DNA of 38,574 nt, taken from the NCBI GenBank assembly GCA_030531745.1, contig JAUNMU010000003.1, forward strand, positions 1 to 38,574, given 5' to 3'. Shown here piece by piece: positions 16,004 to 24,247 of this stretch; position 1 is the stretch's first letter; each line of letters opens with the position of its first letter. Both the position numbers and the translations under genes were made by a program. The notes below the pieces were generated by a model. It was not told the DNA's origin, made no database searches, and saw only the letters and a list, made by a program, of their open reading frames with translations. Source of the stretch: Synergistes sp. (lineage in GTDB: Bacteria; Synergistota; Synergistia; Synergistales; Synergistaceae).

Positions 16004-17770
16004 TTATTTATTTTCCTGATTTTCTGTTTTCGTCACAGTGCCATTAAGCAAATAATTGAGCATCTTTCCAACGATAGGGGCAGCCACGGCAGATCCGCCT
16101 TTTCCTGCTTCGGCTATTGCCACAACAGCATACCGCGGTTTATCAACAGGCGCGTATCCGACAAACCATGCATGGTCATCACCGTGAGAGTTCTGCGCAG
16201 TTCCGGTCTTTCCGGCCACATTCACACCATAAGCACTTGCGCGCTTTCCGGTTCCGACGCTTCCTACCTCAACGATTCCCACCTTTAACAATTTTAGCAC
16301 TTCACTTGAAATGTCAAGTGTCTTTTCCTCTGTCGGAGCATCTGCGTAAATTCTCGGTTTCAACATTCTTCCGCCATTCGCGATGGCCGAATAGACCCGC
16401 AAAATCTGCACAGGCGTCATGAGCACATAACCCTGACCTATTGAATAGTTGACCGTATCTCCTCCGTACCAACTTTCTTTTATTCTTTTCTTTTTCCACT
16501 CACGCCCCGCTATAGTACCGGAGGCCTCACCCAAAAGATCTATTCCGCTCTTTGAACCGACACCGAATTTAGCGGCAGTCTCGGTGAGCTTATCAATACC
16601 CATACGACTGGCTAAATCATAAAAATACACATCACATGAATCGCGAAGTGCCTTTATGATATTTTCTTTTCCATGTCCGCTGTGTTTCCAACAGCGAAAC
16701 CGTCTGTCTCCAAGCTCAAAATATCCGGGACAGTTCACTGTTGTATGCGAAGTCGCTATCCCATGTTCAAGCAATGCAGCACCCGTTACCACTTTGAATG
16801 TTGATGCCGGCGGATATGCTCCGGAAATTGCGCGATTCATCATTGGACGCTCTCTTCTGTCAGTCAGATTCATCCATTCTTCGGTGCTTATTCCCCAAGT
16901 AAGGGGATTGGGATCATACGATGGCGATGAATAAAGACATTTTACACTGCCATCATTTACATCCATAGCGACAATACTGCCTCTGTATTTCCCTATAAGT
17001 TCCGCCGCATACTGCTGTGCCTCAAGATCTATCGTGAGCTTTATATTTGCTCCTTTTTTCGGTTCGGTATAGCTTATATCACGTACTTTCCTGCCCTTTG
17101 CGTCAACTTCAATAACTTCTTCACCGGCAGTACCTCGCAGTATATCCTCATACACTCCTTCAATTCCGTTTTTTCCTATTATATCTCCGCCGACATAATC
17201 ACCTTCAGCCTTAGTCTGCAGTTCTTCTCTCGTTATCTCTGAGACATAGCCTACGACATGAGCCGCAAGCGATCTTGCCGGATAGGTTCTTTTCCATACG
17301 ACCATCGGAAACAATGCCTTCTTAAAATCATTGTCCATTATCATCTGCGTAAGCTGAGAAAATGTTATATTTGTCGCCACGGTTATTGACCGATACGGAG
17401 CAGAATACTGTTTTTGAACCAATTTTTCCAATTTTTCTTCGGTCATGGAGACACCGTACCGTGCAAGCAAATCCGCAGTGACTTTCATATTGTTGCCTTT
17501 TTTAAGCTCAATGGGATAACAGCACAGATTAAAAGTCCTCACATTTATAGCAACAGGGGAACCGTTTGCGTCCACTATGTTACCGCGAGGCGGAGAAATG
17601 CGCAGTATCCTCAGTCTGTTTCGTGAAGCAAGATCAACATACTGCCAACTCTGTATAACCTGAAAATTAAATAACCCCGCCGTCAGCAAAAGCAGCGAAA
17701 ATACCACGCACCATTTCAAAAAACGGATACGATAGAAATACGCAATTTTTTTTGTAATGCCTACGATCAT
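16004..17770 (-). CDS. mrdA: Penicillin-binding protein 2 (peptidoglycan transpeptidase)
   Basis: 588 residues. The class B PBP that cross-links peptidoglycan for cell elongation and pairs with RodA. One N-terminal membrane anchor (residues about 18-40) is followed by a dimerisation/pedestal domain with SPPRGNIVDANG near residue 55, then the transpeptidase domain. That domain has the active-site S-x-x-K in PPASTFK near 320, S-C-D (the PBP2 form of S-x-N) in RDSCDVYFYDL, and K-T-G in AGKTGTAQ near 515. Its ATG overlaps the mreD stop by 4 bases (ATGA). All catalytic motifs are intact. Confidence 0.95.
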   Translation of the reverse strand: MIVGITKKIAYFYRIRFLKWCVVFSLLLLTAGLFNFQVIQSWQYVDLASRNRLRILRISPPRGNIVDANGSPVAINVRTFNLCCYPIELKKGNNMKVTADLLARYGVSMTEEKLEKLVQKQYSAPYRSITVATNITFSQLTQMIMDNDFKKALFPMVVWKRTYPARSLAAHVVGYVSEITREELQTKAEGDYVGGDIIGKNGIEGVYEDILRGTAGEEVIEVDAKGRKVRDISYTEPKKGANIKLTIDLEAQQYAAELIGKYRGSIVAMDVNDGSVKCLYSSPSYDPNPLTWGISTEEWMNLTDRRERPMMNRAISGAYPPASTFKVVTGAALLEHGIATSHTTVNCPGYFELGDRRFRCWKHSGHGKENIIKALRDSCDVYFYDLASRMGIDKLTETAAKFGVGSKSGIDLLGEASGTIAGREWKKKRIKESWYGGDTVNYSIGQGYVLMTPVQILRVYSAIANGGRMLKPRIYADAPTEEKTLDISSEVLKLLKVGIVEVGSVGTGKRASAYGVNVAGKTGTAQNSHGDDHAWFVGYAPVDKPRYAVVAIAEAGKGGSAVAAPIVGKMLNYLLNGTVTKTENQENK

Positions 17771-18231
17771 CTTATTTCACGCTTTTCCCAAAAAGCCGCC
17801 GAAAGCAATAATATAATGGGCACAGCAACACACTGCTGTACAATAATAAGGCGCTGCGACACAGCACTCGGAAAAGTCCAGAAAAAATAGTACACTGCGG
17901 ACGACAGTATCTCACAAACAAACGCAAGCGTTGCAAACACTCCGACAGAGCGTCCCTGCGATGGTATCTTATCCCATATAATACACGAGATCCCGACAAG
18001 CATACACGCCACCGCAGAGGTAAGTCCCGGCAAATTGGTCCAACGTAGATCCCACAAAAGCTCACCGATAAAAAGCAGCCATATAAAACGAGACTGCCTC
18101 GTACGCTCCATACGCGGCAACAGCACTGCAAAGAGAGTGCAAAGCATAAAGACGTCCGGAACAACACAGATTCCCATTAGCGTCACTTGGGCAAGATCCT
18201 GAAGAAGCCACAAAACTGCAATGAAAATCAT
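17767..18231 (-). CDS. mreD: Rod shape-determining protein MreD
   Basis: 154 residues, almost entirely hydrophobic with about five transmembrane helices. MreD is the poorly conserved integral membrane partner of MreC in the elongasome. The assignment rests on size, topology and position between mreC and mrdA, with 4-base overlaps (ATGA) at both ends. Sequence conservation alone would not name it. Confidence 0.85.
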   Translation of the reverse strand: MIFIAVLWLLQDLAQVTLMGICVVPDVFMLCTLFAVLLPRMERTRQSRFIWLLFIGELLWDLRWTNLPGLTSAVACMLVGISCIIWDKIPSQGRSVGVFATLAFVCEILSSAVYYFFWTFPSAVSQRLIIVQQCVAVPIILLLSAAFWEKREIR

Positions 18232-19013
18232 TTTGTTATCTTCGCCCCTGTAAATACTTTCACAGAATACAACTGTGTCATGTGCGCTCCGGCGGTTATA
18301 TTTATCACCTTATATCCGTCTTTCTCACCATGTAAGGAGATAATTTCGCCTATAGGTATTCCGGGAGGAATTCTATCGCTTATCAAAGACGTATATACAT
18401 TCATACCTTTCCGTACATTTCTTTCAACAGAGATATAGGACAGTTTAAGTCCACCTTTTCCGTCTCCCTCAATTACACCTAAATCTCTTGTCTGATCTAC
18501 CACAGAAGCCAAAAGAAACGCTGACGAGGTTATCAGTTCAACCCATGAGGATCTGTTTCCGACTTCGCTGACTCGCCCTACAAGAAAGCCATCTGACAGC
18601 ACGGCCGCACCTCTTGTCACACCGTCTTCTGCACCTTTGTCAATGCGTACACTCTGCCACCACTCTTCCGGATAACGCAGAGTTACATTTGCATTGATGA
18701 ACGCTCCTTTAGGCGCAGGAACAGCTATGTTCGCCCTTTGCAGTTTTTCTGCCATTGCGCGGTTCTCAAGCTCCAGCATCTCAACACGTTCGTTCAGTGA
18801 TTTTCGTTCAAGAACCCAACCGCTGCCGAATTTTATGAAATCTCGCACATAAGTTGCCGGCACTTCAGGATATGACAACGCCACACTCACACATTCCGCT
18901 GCATGGAATTTGACATCGCCGTAAGTGTTAGTCAAAAGCAGTATAATACATCCGGCTATTGCGGCAAAAAAACCGCTGATCCACGGATGCGTTTCCCTGC
19001 CGAATGTAAGCAT
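18228..19013 (-). CDS. mreC: Rod shape-determining protein MreC
   Basis: 261 residues. One N-terminal transmembrane segment (residues about 12-30) is followed by a short coiled coil (LNERVEMLELENRAMAEKLQ) and a periplasmic beta-barrel region with the family segments VRIDKGAEDGVTRGAAVL and GFLVGRVSEVG. MreC links cytoplasmic MreB to PBP2 and RodA. Its start overlaps the mreB stop (TAATG), and its stop overlaps mreD. Confidence 0.93.
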   Translation of the reverse strand: MLTFGRETHPWISGFFAAIAGCIILLLTNTYGDVKFHAAECVSVALSYPEVPATYVRDFIKFGSGWVLERKSLNERVEMLELENRAMAEKLQRANIAVPAPKGAFINANVTLRYPEEWWQSVRIDKGAEDGVTRGAAVLSDGFLVGRVSEVGNRSSWVELITSSAFLLASVVDQTRDLGVIEGDGKGGLKLSYISVERNVRKGMNVYTSLISDRIPPGIPIGEIISLHGEKDGYKVINITAGAHMTQLYSVKVFTGAKITK

Positions 19014-20077
19014 TATTCTTTGCCGCTGTTTACATTGCTGCCTACAGGCACATTAGAGATATTTTTGCTGCGCGGCAGCTCAAGAATTTTTCCCAGCCCT
19101 TTCGCTACCGCATAGCGAGGCTCTTCCGCAATGTGAACGGGAACGTTCAATGCGTCTGCGAATCGTATATTGATCCCGCGAAGCTGAGAAAGCCCACCGG
19201 AAAGGACTATGCCCTGGTCAACAATATCACGTACAAGTTCGGGCGGAGTTATCTCCAAAGTTGCGCGTATCGCATCTCCGATTTGCGCTATTATCGGCTC
19301 CATAGTCTCTCTCACTTCGGTGGATGTTACTTGAACGACCTCCGGCAATCCGCTTGTCAAGCCAAGCCCTTTTACGTCAATTTTAAGTTCCTGTTCAAGA
19401 GGCACAACGGCACCGACTGCCATTTTAACTTCTTCCGCGGTGATATCACCGATCGCAAGCATATATTTCTGCCGCATCATAGTAACTATGGCATCGTCTA
19501 TTGATTCTCCCGCGACACGCACAGACTGATTTGTGACTATTCCACCGAGAGAAAGAACCGCCACCTCACAGTTTCCTCCACCCATACTTACTATCATGCA
19601 CCCCTGAGCATCATCTATCGGCAAATCTATTCCGCGCGCTGCCGCAATAGGTTCTTCAACGACAAATGCCTCTCTTGCTCCGGCAGCAAGCGTAACCTCA
19701 ACAACGGCTCTTTTTTCAACTTCGGTCACATTGGCAGGCACACACACAGCAACGCTCGGATGCGAAAATACTCCGCTTTTGGCAGCTTCATTCATGTAAT
19801 GCTCCATCATAGCCTTTGTCATATCAAAGTCGGCTATAACTCCGTAAGATAGCGGTCTGTATGTAGTAATACCGACCGGAGTTCTGCCTATCATTTTTTT
19901 TGCGTTGTGTCCGAACGCTATTATCTCTCTTTCACCTTTACGGTTAACTTTTTTAACCGCAACGACCGACGGTTCGTCAACAACTATTCCCTTTGACTTT
20001 GCAAATATCACCGTGTTTGACGTACCAAGGTCAATTCCTATTTCCTGTTTGAATATATTGGGCTTGAAATTAAACAA
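19013..20077 (-). CDS. mreB: Rod shape-determining protein MreB (bacterial actin)
   Basis: 354 residues. This ATP-dependent filament positions wall synthesis. Actin-fold motifs are visible: phosphate 1 GIDLGTSNT near residue 14, IVSMGGGNCEVAV (phosphate 2) near 166, and the adenosine motif VLSGGLSQLRG near 293. The start is TTG 20077, since no ATG precedes the conserved core, with GTAGG 8 bases upstream. It is the first gene of the mreBCD-mrdA block and begins 31 bases after radC. The phosphate-2 loop reads GGGNC where most MreBs have GGGTT, a mild deviation. Confidence 0.95.
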   Translation of the reverse strand: MFNFKPNIFKQEIGIDLGTSNTVIFAKSKGIVVDEPSVVAVKKVNRKGEREIIAFGHNAKKMIGRTPVGITTYRPLSYGVIADFDMTKAMMEHYMNEAAKSGVFSHPSVAVCVPANVTEVEKRAVVEVTLAAGAREAFVVEEPIAAARGIDLPIDDAQGCMIVSMGGGNCEVAVLSLGGIVTNQSVRVAGESIDDAIVTMMRQKYMLAIGDITAEEVKMAVGAVVPLEQELKIDVKGLGLTSGLPEVVQVTSTEVRETMEPIIAQIGDAIRATLEITPPELVRDIVDQGIVLSGGLSQLRGINIRFADALNVPVHIAEEPRYAVAKGLGKILELPRSKNISNVPVGSNVNSGKE

Positions 20078-20108
20078 AACCTTTACCTACTTTCTGTTGG
20101 CAGTATAT

Positions 20109-20798
20109 TTATGTGTTTTTGATTTTTCGGATTTTAGTATCTTTATTACAGCAGATAGCATACAGTTCACCGTCTGCCGCTACAAAATGTTCTTTAAGCG
20201 CTATTCCTAAGTACTTAAGACCATTTTCAACATAATCGGTCAGTATTCTGTCCTCGCGGCTTGCGTCACAACTTCCGTCCGGATGATTGTGCATAAGCAC
20301 CACACTCGCAGCCCCCAACCGCACCGCCTGTCGGAAAAAGAGTCTTACATCAAAATATGCGCCTTCAAGTCCTCCGTAAGAAATAACGCATTTATCCAAA
20401 AATATATCACTTGCACCTAAAAACAGCGCGTAAATACATTCCCTTTCCATAAACTTTGTCTCCAAAGCCAACGAATTAAGGACGTTTTTCCATTCCACTC
20501 GCTCTGATTTCTCAAGCAGCACCATTCTTTTGCCAAGTTCAAGCGCAGCCGCAAGAGTAGCCGCTTTAGCTTCTTTTAAACCTTTTTCCTGCAGCAGCTC
20601 TGCCGTATTCATCCGTACAAGTCCGTTAAGACCGCCGACCTTTGCAAGGAGCTTCTGCGACAACATTACTACATCTTCTCCCTTTACACCCGTACGCAGC
20701 AATATCGCTATCAATTCAGCTACCGTAAGAGATGCTGCGCCGAACTTAAAGAGTTTCTCGCGCGGTTTTTCGTTGTCGGTAAGAGCAGAGAAGTCCAT
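20109..20798 (-). CDS. radC: RadC family protein (JAB/MPN domain)
   Basis: 229 residues, normal length. An N-terminal helix-hairpin-helix region (LVRMNTAELLQEKGLKEAKA) precedes a JAMM/MPN+ metal-binding domain with the motif H-N-H-P followed by a conserved aspartate (HNHPDGSCDASRED). RadC was named for a DNA-repair phenotype later questioned, and its true biochemical role is unsettled. In many genomes it lies next to mreB, as here, possibly by operon history rather than shared function. It starts immediately after the stop of the upstream hydrolase gene. Confidence 0.92.
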   Translation of the reverse strand: MDFSALTDNEKPREKLFKFGAASLTVAELIAILLRTGVKGEDVVMLSQKLLAKVGGLNGLVRMNTAELLQEKGLKEAKAATLAAALELGKRMVLLEKSERVEWKNVLNSLALETKFMERECIYALFLGASDIFLDKCVISYGGLEGAYFDVRLFFRQAVRLGAASVVLMHNHPDGSCDASREDRILTDYVENGLKYLGIALKEHFVAADGELYAICCNKDTKIRKIKNT

Positions 20799-21428
20799 TT
20801 ATCTTGGCCAATAGGGATTGAAACGTTCTTCTGTACCTATTGTAGTCTCAGCACCATGCCCGGGTAGCACGCGCATATCCTTTGGAAGTCCTACCAACCT
20901 CTTTAGAGAATCATACAACGTATCTTCGTCTCCTCCGGGCAGATCGCTGCGCCCGACAGAACGCGCAAAGAGCGTGTCACCGGAAATAAGCACCGACTCA
21001 TCGGCATCACTCACAACAACACATATTCCCCCGGGGGTATGCCCCGGAGTATGAATCACTTTAAGCTTTAATGTGCCGATCTCAAGCACATCACCATCAG
21101 AGAGCAGTTTTTCAGCTTCCTTGATCGTGAATGGGACATCAAATATTGAGGACAAATTCCTATCCGCATTCGTAAGACAATCAGCATCCTCAACGTGAAC
21201 CGCAACGCCGCACTTCGCAAGGTCTCTTACATCACAGACACCGCCTATATGATCCGTATGACCATGTGTCAGCAATATCAGATGAACTTTTATGCCATTT
21301 AATGCCACAAAGTCCCTTACCTCATCAGCAGAGCCTCCGGGATCAACTATAAACCCGTCTTTATTTTCGTCCCATATAATATAACAGTTCGTCCACAAAG
21401 CACCCAGCGGAAACCTTTTAATATTCAT
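20799..21428 (-). CDS. Metallo-beta-lactamase-fold hydrolase (glyoxalase II-like)
   Basis: 209 residues. The H-x-H-x-D-H metal motif (THGHTDHIGG) is near residue 56. Further ligands are in HTPGHTPGG, SGDTLF and LPGHGAET, so both metal sites look complete. The length and the GRSDLPGGD segment match the short YcbL-like branch of hydroxyacylglutathione hydrolase relatives. Those hydrolyse thioesters in vitro, but the physiological substrate is uncertain, and an anaerobe of this type may not make glutathione. It lies between dtd (25 bases) and radC (no gap). Confidence 0.9.
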   Translation of the reverse strand: MNIKRFPLGALWTNCYIIWDENKDGFIVDPGGSADEVRDFVALNGIKVHLILLTHGHTDHIGGVCDVRDLAKCGVAVHVEDADCLTNADRNLSSIFDVPFTIKEAEKLLSDGDVLEIGTLKLKVIHTPGHTPGGICVVVSDADESVLISGDTLFARSVGRSDLPGGDEDTLYDSLKRLVGLPKDMRVLPGHGAETTIGTEERFNPYWPR

Positions 21429-21453
21429 TCAAACACTCTCCAGTCCCATTATT

Positions 21454-21897
21454 TCATAACTTCGTATCCAACATCAAAGTCACAGGTCCGTCATTGTGTA
21501 TCTCTACGGCCATCACAGCCTGAAATTTGCCATGTTCTGTCTTTATACCGCATTTTTTTACAGCATCAATAAATTTCAGATACATATCTTTCGCAATATC
21601 GGGAGGAGCTGCTTTGCTCCATGAAGGCCGTCTGCCTTTTTTGCATTCTCCGCACAAAGTAAACTGAGAAACTATAAGCATCTCTCCCTTTATGTCAAGC
21701 AGTGAAAGATTCATTTTTCCTTCGCTGTCATCAAATATCCGCAAATTCACGACCTTTTCGGCAAGCCAATCAATGTCATTCTGCGTGTCATCGCAGACAA
21801 CGCCAAGCAACAACATTATGCCTCTGCCTATTTTACCGATCGTTTCGCCTTCAACGGAAACTTTTGCTTCAGTTACCCTTTGGAGAAGTGCTTTCAT
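21454..21897 (-). CDS. dtd: D-aminoacyl-tRNA deacylase
   Basis: 147 residues, exactly the family length. Dtd clears D-amino acids (and mis-attached glycine) from tRNA. The signature SQFTL is near residue 78 and the cross-subunit chiral-proofreading motif (NDGPVT) near 137. The start is ATG with GAGAGG just upstream, lying inside the rel coding region (29-base overlap), so it is translationally coupled to rel. The rel-dtd order is common in bacteria. Confidence 0.97.
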   Translation of the reverse strand: MKALLQRVTEAKVSVEGETIGKIGRGIMLLLGVVCDDTQNDIDWLAEKVVNLRIFDDSEGKMNLSLLDIKGEMLIVSQFTLCGECKKGRRPSWSKAAPPDIAKDMYLKFIDAVKKCGIKTEHGKFQAVMAVEIHNDGPVTLMLDTKL

Positions 21898-24232
21898 TAT
21901 CCTCTCTGCCTCCCAACACTTCCTGTACCTCAGAGATATTATAAAGCCTTTTTACAATTCTATTGATATGCCCCGTATCTTTTACAAGCAGATCCAACGA
22001 AATAAACGTATGAGAATTATCCCTGTTGGATTGACGCATTTCCTTTATCTTGCCGTCCGTCTGCGTAATCGCAAGTTTTACATCACTTACAAGAGAAGGC
22101 TTTTTAACTCCCTCAACTTTAACTCGCGTCAGATACCATGAAGAATCTTTCTGTCTGCCCCACGCAACGGCAACACGTCTTGACTCCGCTGATTTTTTAA
22201 GGCTTGCGCATCCGTTTCTGTGTATTGAAATTCCTCGGCTTTGTGTGGTTACTCCTGTTATTGCGTCTCCGGGGACAGGGTGACAACACTTTGCCAACGT
22301 AACAAGTACATTATCGGCACCCTCAACTATTATTGCGGAATCTTTTTCTTTGGCTTTTGTATTTGTATCTGTTGCATCATTTTTCTTCTGCTCCTTGGGC
22401 AGACGTCCGAGAATACTCGCCGCAGAATGATTTCCCGAAGCGACCGCTATTATCATTTCGTCAAGCGAAGTGTACCCTATTTCTCGCGCAATATGAGCAA
22501 GTTGAGTGGATAGAGATTCAATCCCGTCTTTTTTGCCGGGGTTTCTCTTTGCTAATTCCTTTGTCAGAAGATCCGTTCCCTTTTCAAGTTTAGTTTCACG
22601 TTCTTCTTTCTCCTGCTGCTTGAACCATGCTCGTATCTTGTTCCGTGTTCTGTTTGCCTTTGCGGTATTAAGCCAATCACGCGAGGGCTTAGCCTGTGAT
22701 GAGGTCAGAATTTCAACACAATCATAATTTTTCAGTTCTCTGTCAAGCGGCACAACTATGCCGTTTACCTTTGCACCGGCACATTTGTAACCGATCTCGG
22801 TATGTACACCGAAAGCAAAGTCTATCGGTGTCGCCCCGGGCGGCAAACTTATCACGCGCCCTTGTGGAGTGCGCACCGCAATGGAGTTTGGAAGCACATC
22901 CGTCTTGAAGTTTTCAATAAATGATGTCCCTTCGTCATTTTTATCTGTATTTTCTTTCTCTTTTTCTGTTCTTTGTATAAAATCTTCCAGATCCATTCTT
23001 ATTTCGGCTAATTTTTTATCAAGAGTATCAACCTTATGACCGCCCTCTTTGTAATTCCAGTGCGCAGCAATGCCATATTCTGCCAACAGGTTCATATCTT
23101 TGGTGCGAATCTGCACTTCCAAAGGCGCACCTTTGGGGCCAATCACCGTTGTATGCAGTGATTGATACATATTGCTCTTCGGATTCGCAATGTAGTCATC
23201 AAACTGTCCGGGGATAGGGTTCCAAAGCGTATGAACAACCCCCATGATCTGATAACACTCTCCAATCGTATTCACGACAACACGAAGAGCAAGCAGATCA
23301 AACAGCTGTTCCACCGCAAGATTTTTGCGGCGCATTTTTTCGTATATGCTATACAGATGTTTGGAGCGACCCTTTATGGAAAATTCAATCTTCTCATTCT
23401 TCAGTCTGCGTGTAAGAACATCAATAGCCTCTTTTATCACGCTTTCACGCTCCGGAAGCATCTTTCTCACACGTCTTTTTATATCATAGTACATTTCGGG
23501 CTTGAGCATCTTAAACGACAGATCTTCCAGTTCCCGCTTCATCTGATATATTCCCAAACGACTTGCAAGGGGTGCATAGATTTCCATAGTTTCATGCGAT
23601 ATGCTTTCTTGCTTCATTCTCTTGTGAGATGAAATAGTCCGCATATTGTGTATGCGGTCGGCAAGTTTTATCAGAACCACGCGAATATCTTTTGCCATAC
23701 CTATGATCAATTTTCTTAAATTTTCAGATTGATATGCCTTTACCGACTCAAATTGGAGCTTGCCGAGTTTCGTGACACCGTCAACAAGGTTAAAGACATC
23801 GCTGCCGAATCTTTCTTCAAATTCCTTATCCCCCACTTCGGTATCTTCCAAGACATCATGAAGCAGTGCGGCGTTTATCGTATCGCGGTCAAGTCCCATT
23901 CCGGCAAGAATCGTAGCAACGCTTACAGTATGTACAATATACGGCTCCCCCGTGTGTCTCTTCTGTTTTTCGTGTGCAACAGACGAAAATACAAAGGTTT
24001 CACCTATTGTCTTCATATCCTCCTTTGACATATAAAGACACGCTTTTGCCCATAGATCCTGCCACGCAAGTCTAAGCGACGGCACTCTCTGATCCTGAGC
24101 TATCCTTCCCCAATAGCTTTCCATGAGAGAACGGCTGTCTTTTTCGGCAAAAAGAAATCCTGTCTTGCCGGCAATATCGGAAAGATGTGCAGAGCGTACA
24201 TTCTGAATCACAGGTTTATTTTCTGCCGTCAT
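21869..24232 (-). CDS. rel: Bifunctional (p)ppGpp synthetase/hydrolase (Rel/SpoT)
   Basis: 787 residues. The start is ATG 24232, with GGAAGG 8 bases upstream. A GTG at 24241 would overlap that site. An unusual N-terminal extension of about 50 residues precedes the HD hydrolase domain, which is intact (HTVSVATILAG, HDVLEDT near 122, KLADRIHNMRT). The synthetase domain (about 250-380) has GRSKHLYSIYEKM and YQSLHT. TGS and C-terminal ACT domains follow. Where bifunctional enzymes usually carry R-x-K-D, this one reads QFDD (about residue 340), closer to the E-x-D-D of monofunctional RelA. It makes and degrades the stringent-response alarmone. It lies 15 bases after recJ. Confidence 0.95.
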   Translation of the reverse strand: MTAENKPVIQNVRSAHLSDIAGKTGFLFAEKDSRSLMESYWGRIAQDQRVPSLRLAWQDLWAKACLYMSKEDMKTIGETFVFSSVAHEKQKRHTGEPYIVHTVSVATILAGMGLDRDTINAALLHDVLEDTEVGDKEFEERFGSDVFNLVDGVTKLGKLQFESVKAYQSENLRKLIIGMAKDIRVVLIKLADRIHNMRTISSHKRMKQESISHETMEIYAPLASRLGIYQMKRELEDLSFKMLKPEMYYDIKRRVRKMLPERESVIKEAIDVLTRRLKNEKIEFSIKGRSKHLYSIYEKMRRKNLAVEQLFDLLALRVVVNTIGECYQIMGVVHTLWNPIPGQFDDYIANPKSNMYQSLHTTVIGPKGAPLEVQIRTKDMNLLAEYGIAAHWNYKEGGHKVDTLDKKLAEIRMDLEDFIQRTEKEKENTDKNDEGTSFIENFKTDVLPNSIAVRTPQGRVISLPPGATPIDFAFGVHTEIGYKCAGAKVNGIVVPLDRELKNYDCVEILTSSQAKPSRDWLNTAKANRTRNKIRAWFKQQEKEERETKLEKGTDLLTKELAKRNPGKKDGIESLSTQLAHIAREIGYTSLDEMIIAVASGNHSAASILGRLPKEQKKNDATDTNTKAKEKDSAIIVEGADNVLVTLAKCCHPVPGDAITGVTTQSRGISIHRNGCASLKKSAESRRVAVAWGRQKDSSWYLTRVKVEGVKKPSLVSDVKLAITQTDGKIKEMRQSNRDNSHTFISLDLLVKDTGHINRIVKRLYNISEVQEVLGGREDNESTSPKGN

Positions 24233-24247
24233 ATAGGTCACCTTCCA

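Noticed and set aside
17772-18167. Minus-strand ORF of 131 codons in another frame of mreD
   Set aside because: Cys-rich out-of-frame reading of mreD. The mreD frame has the overlaps and topology expected.
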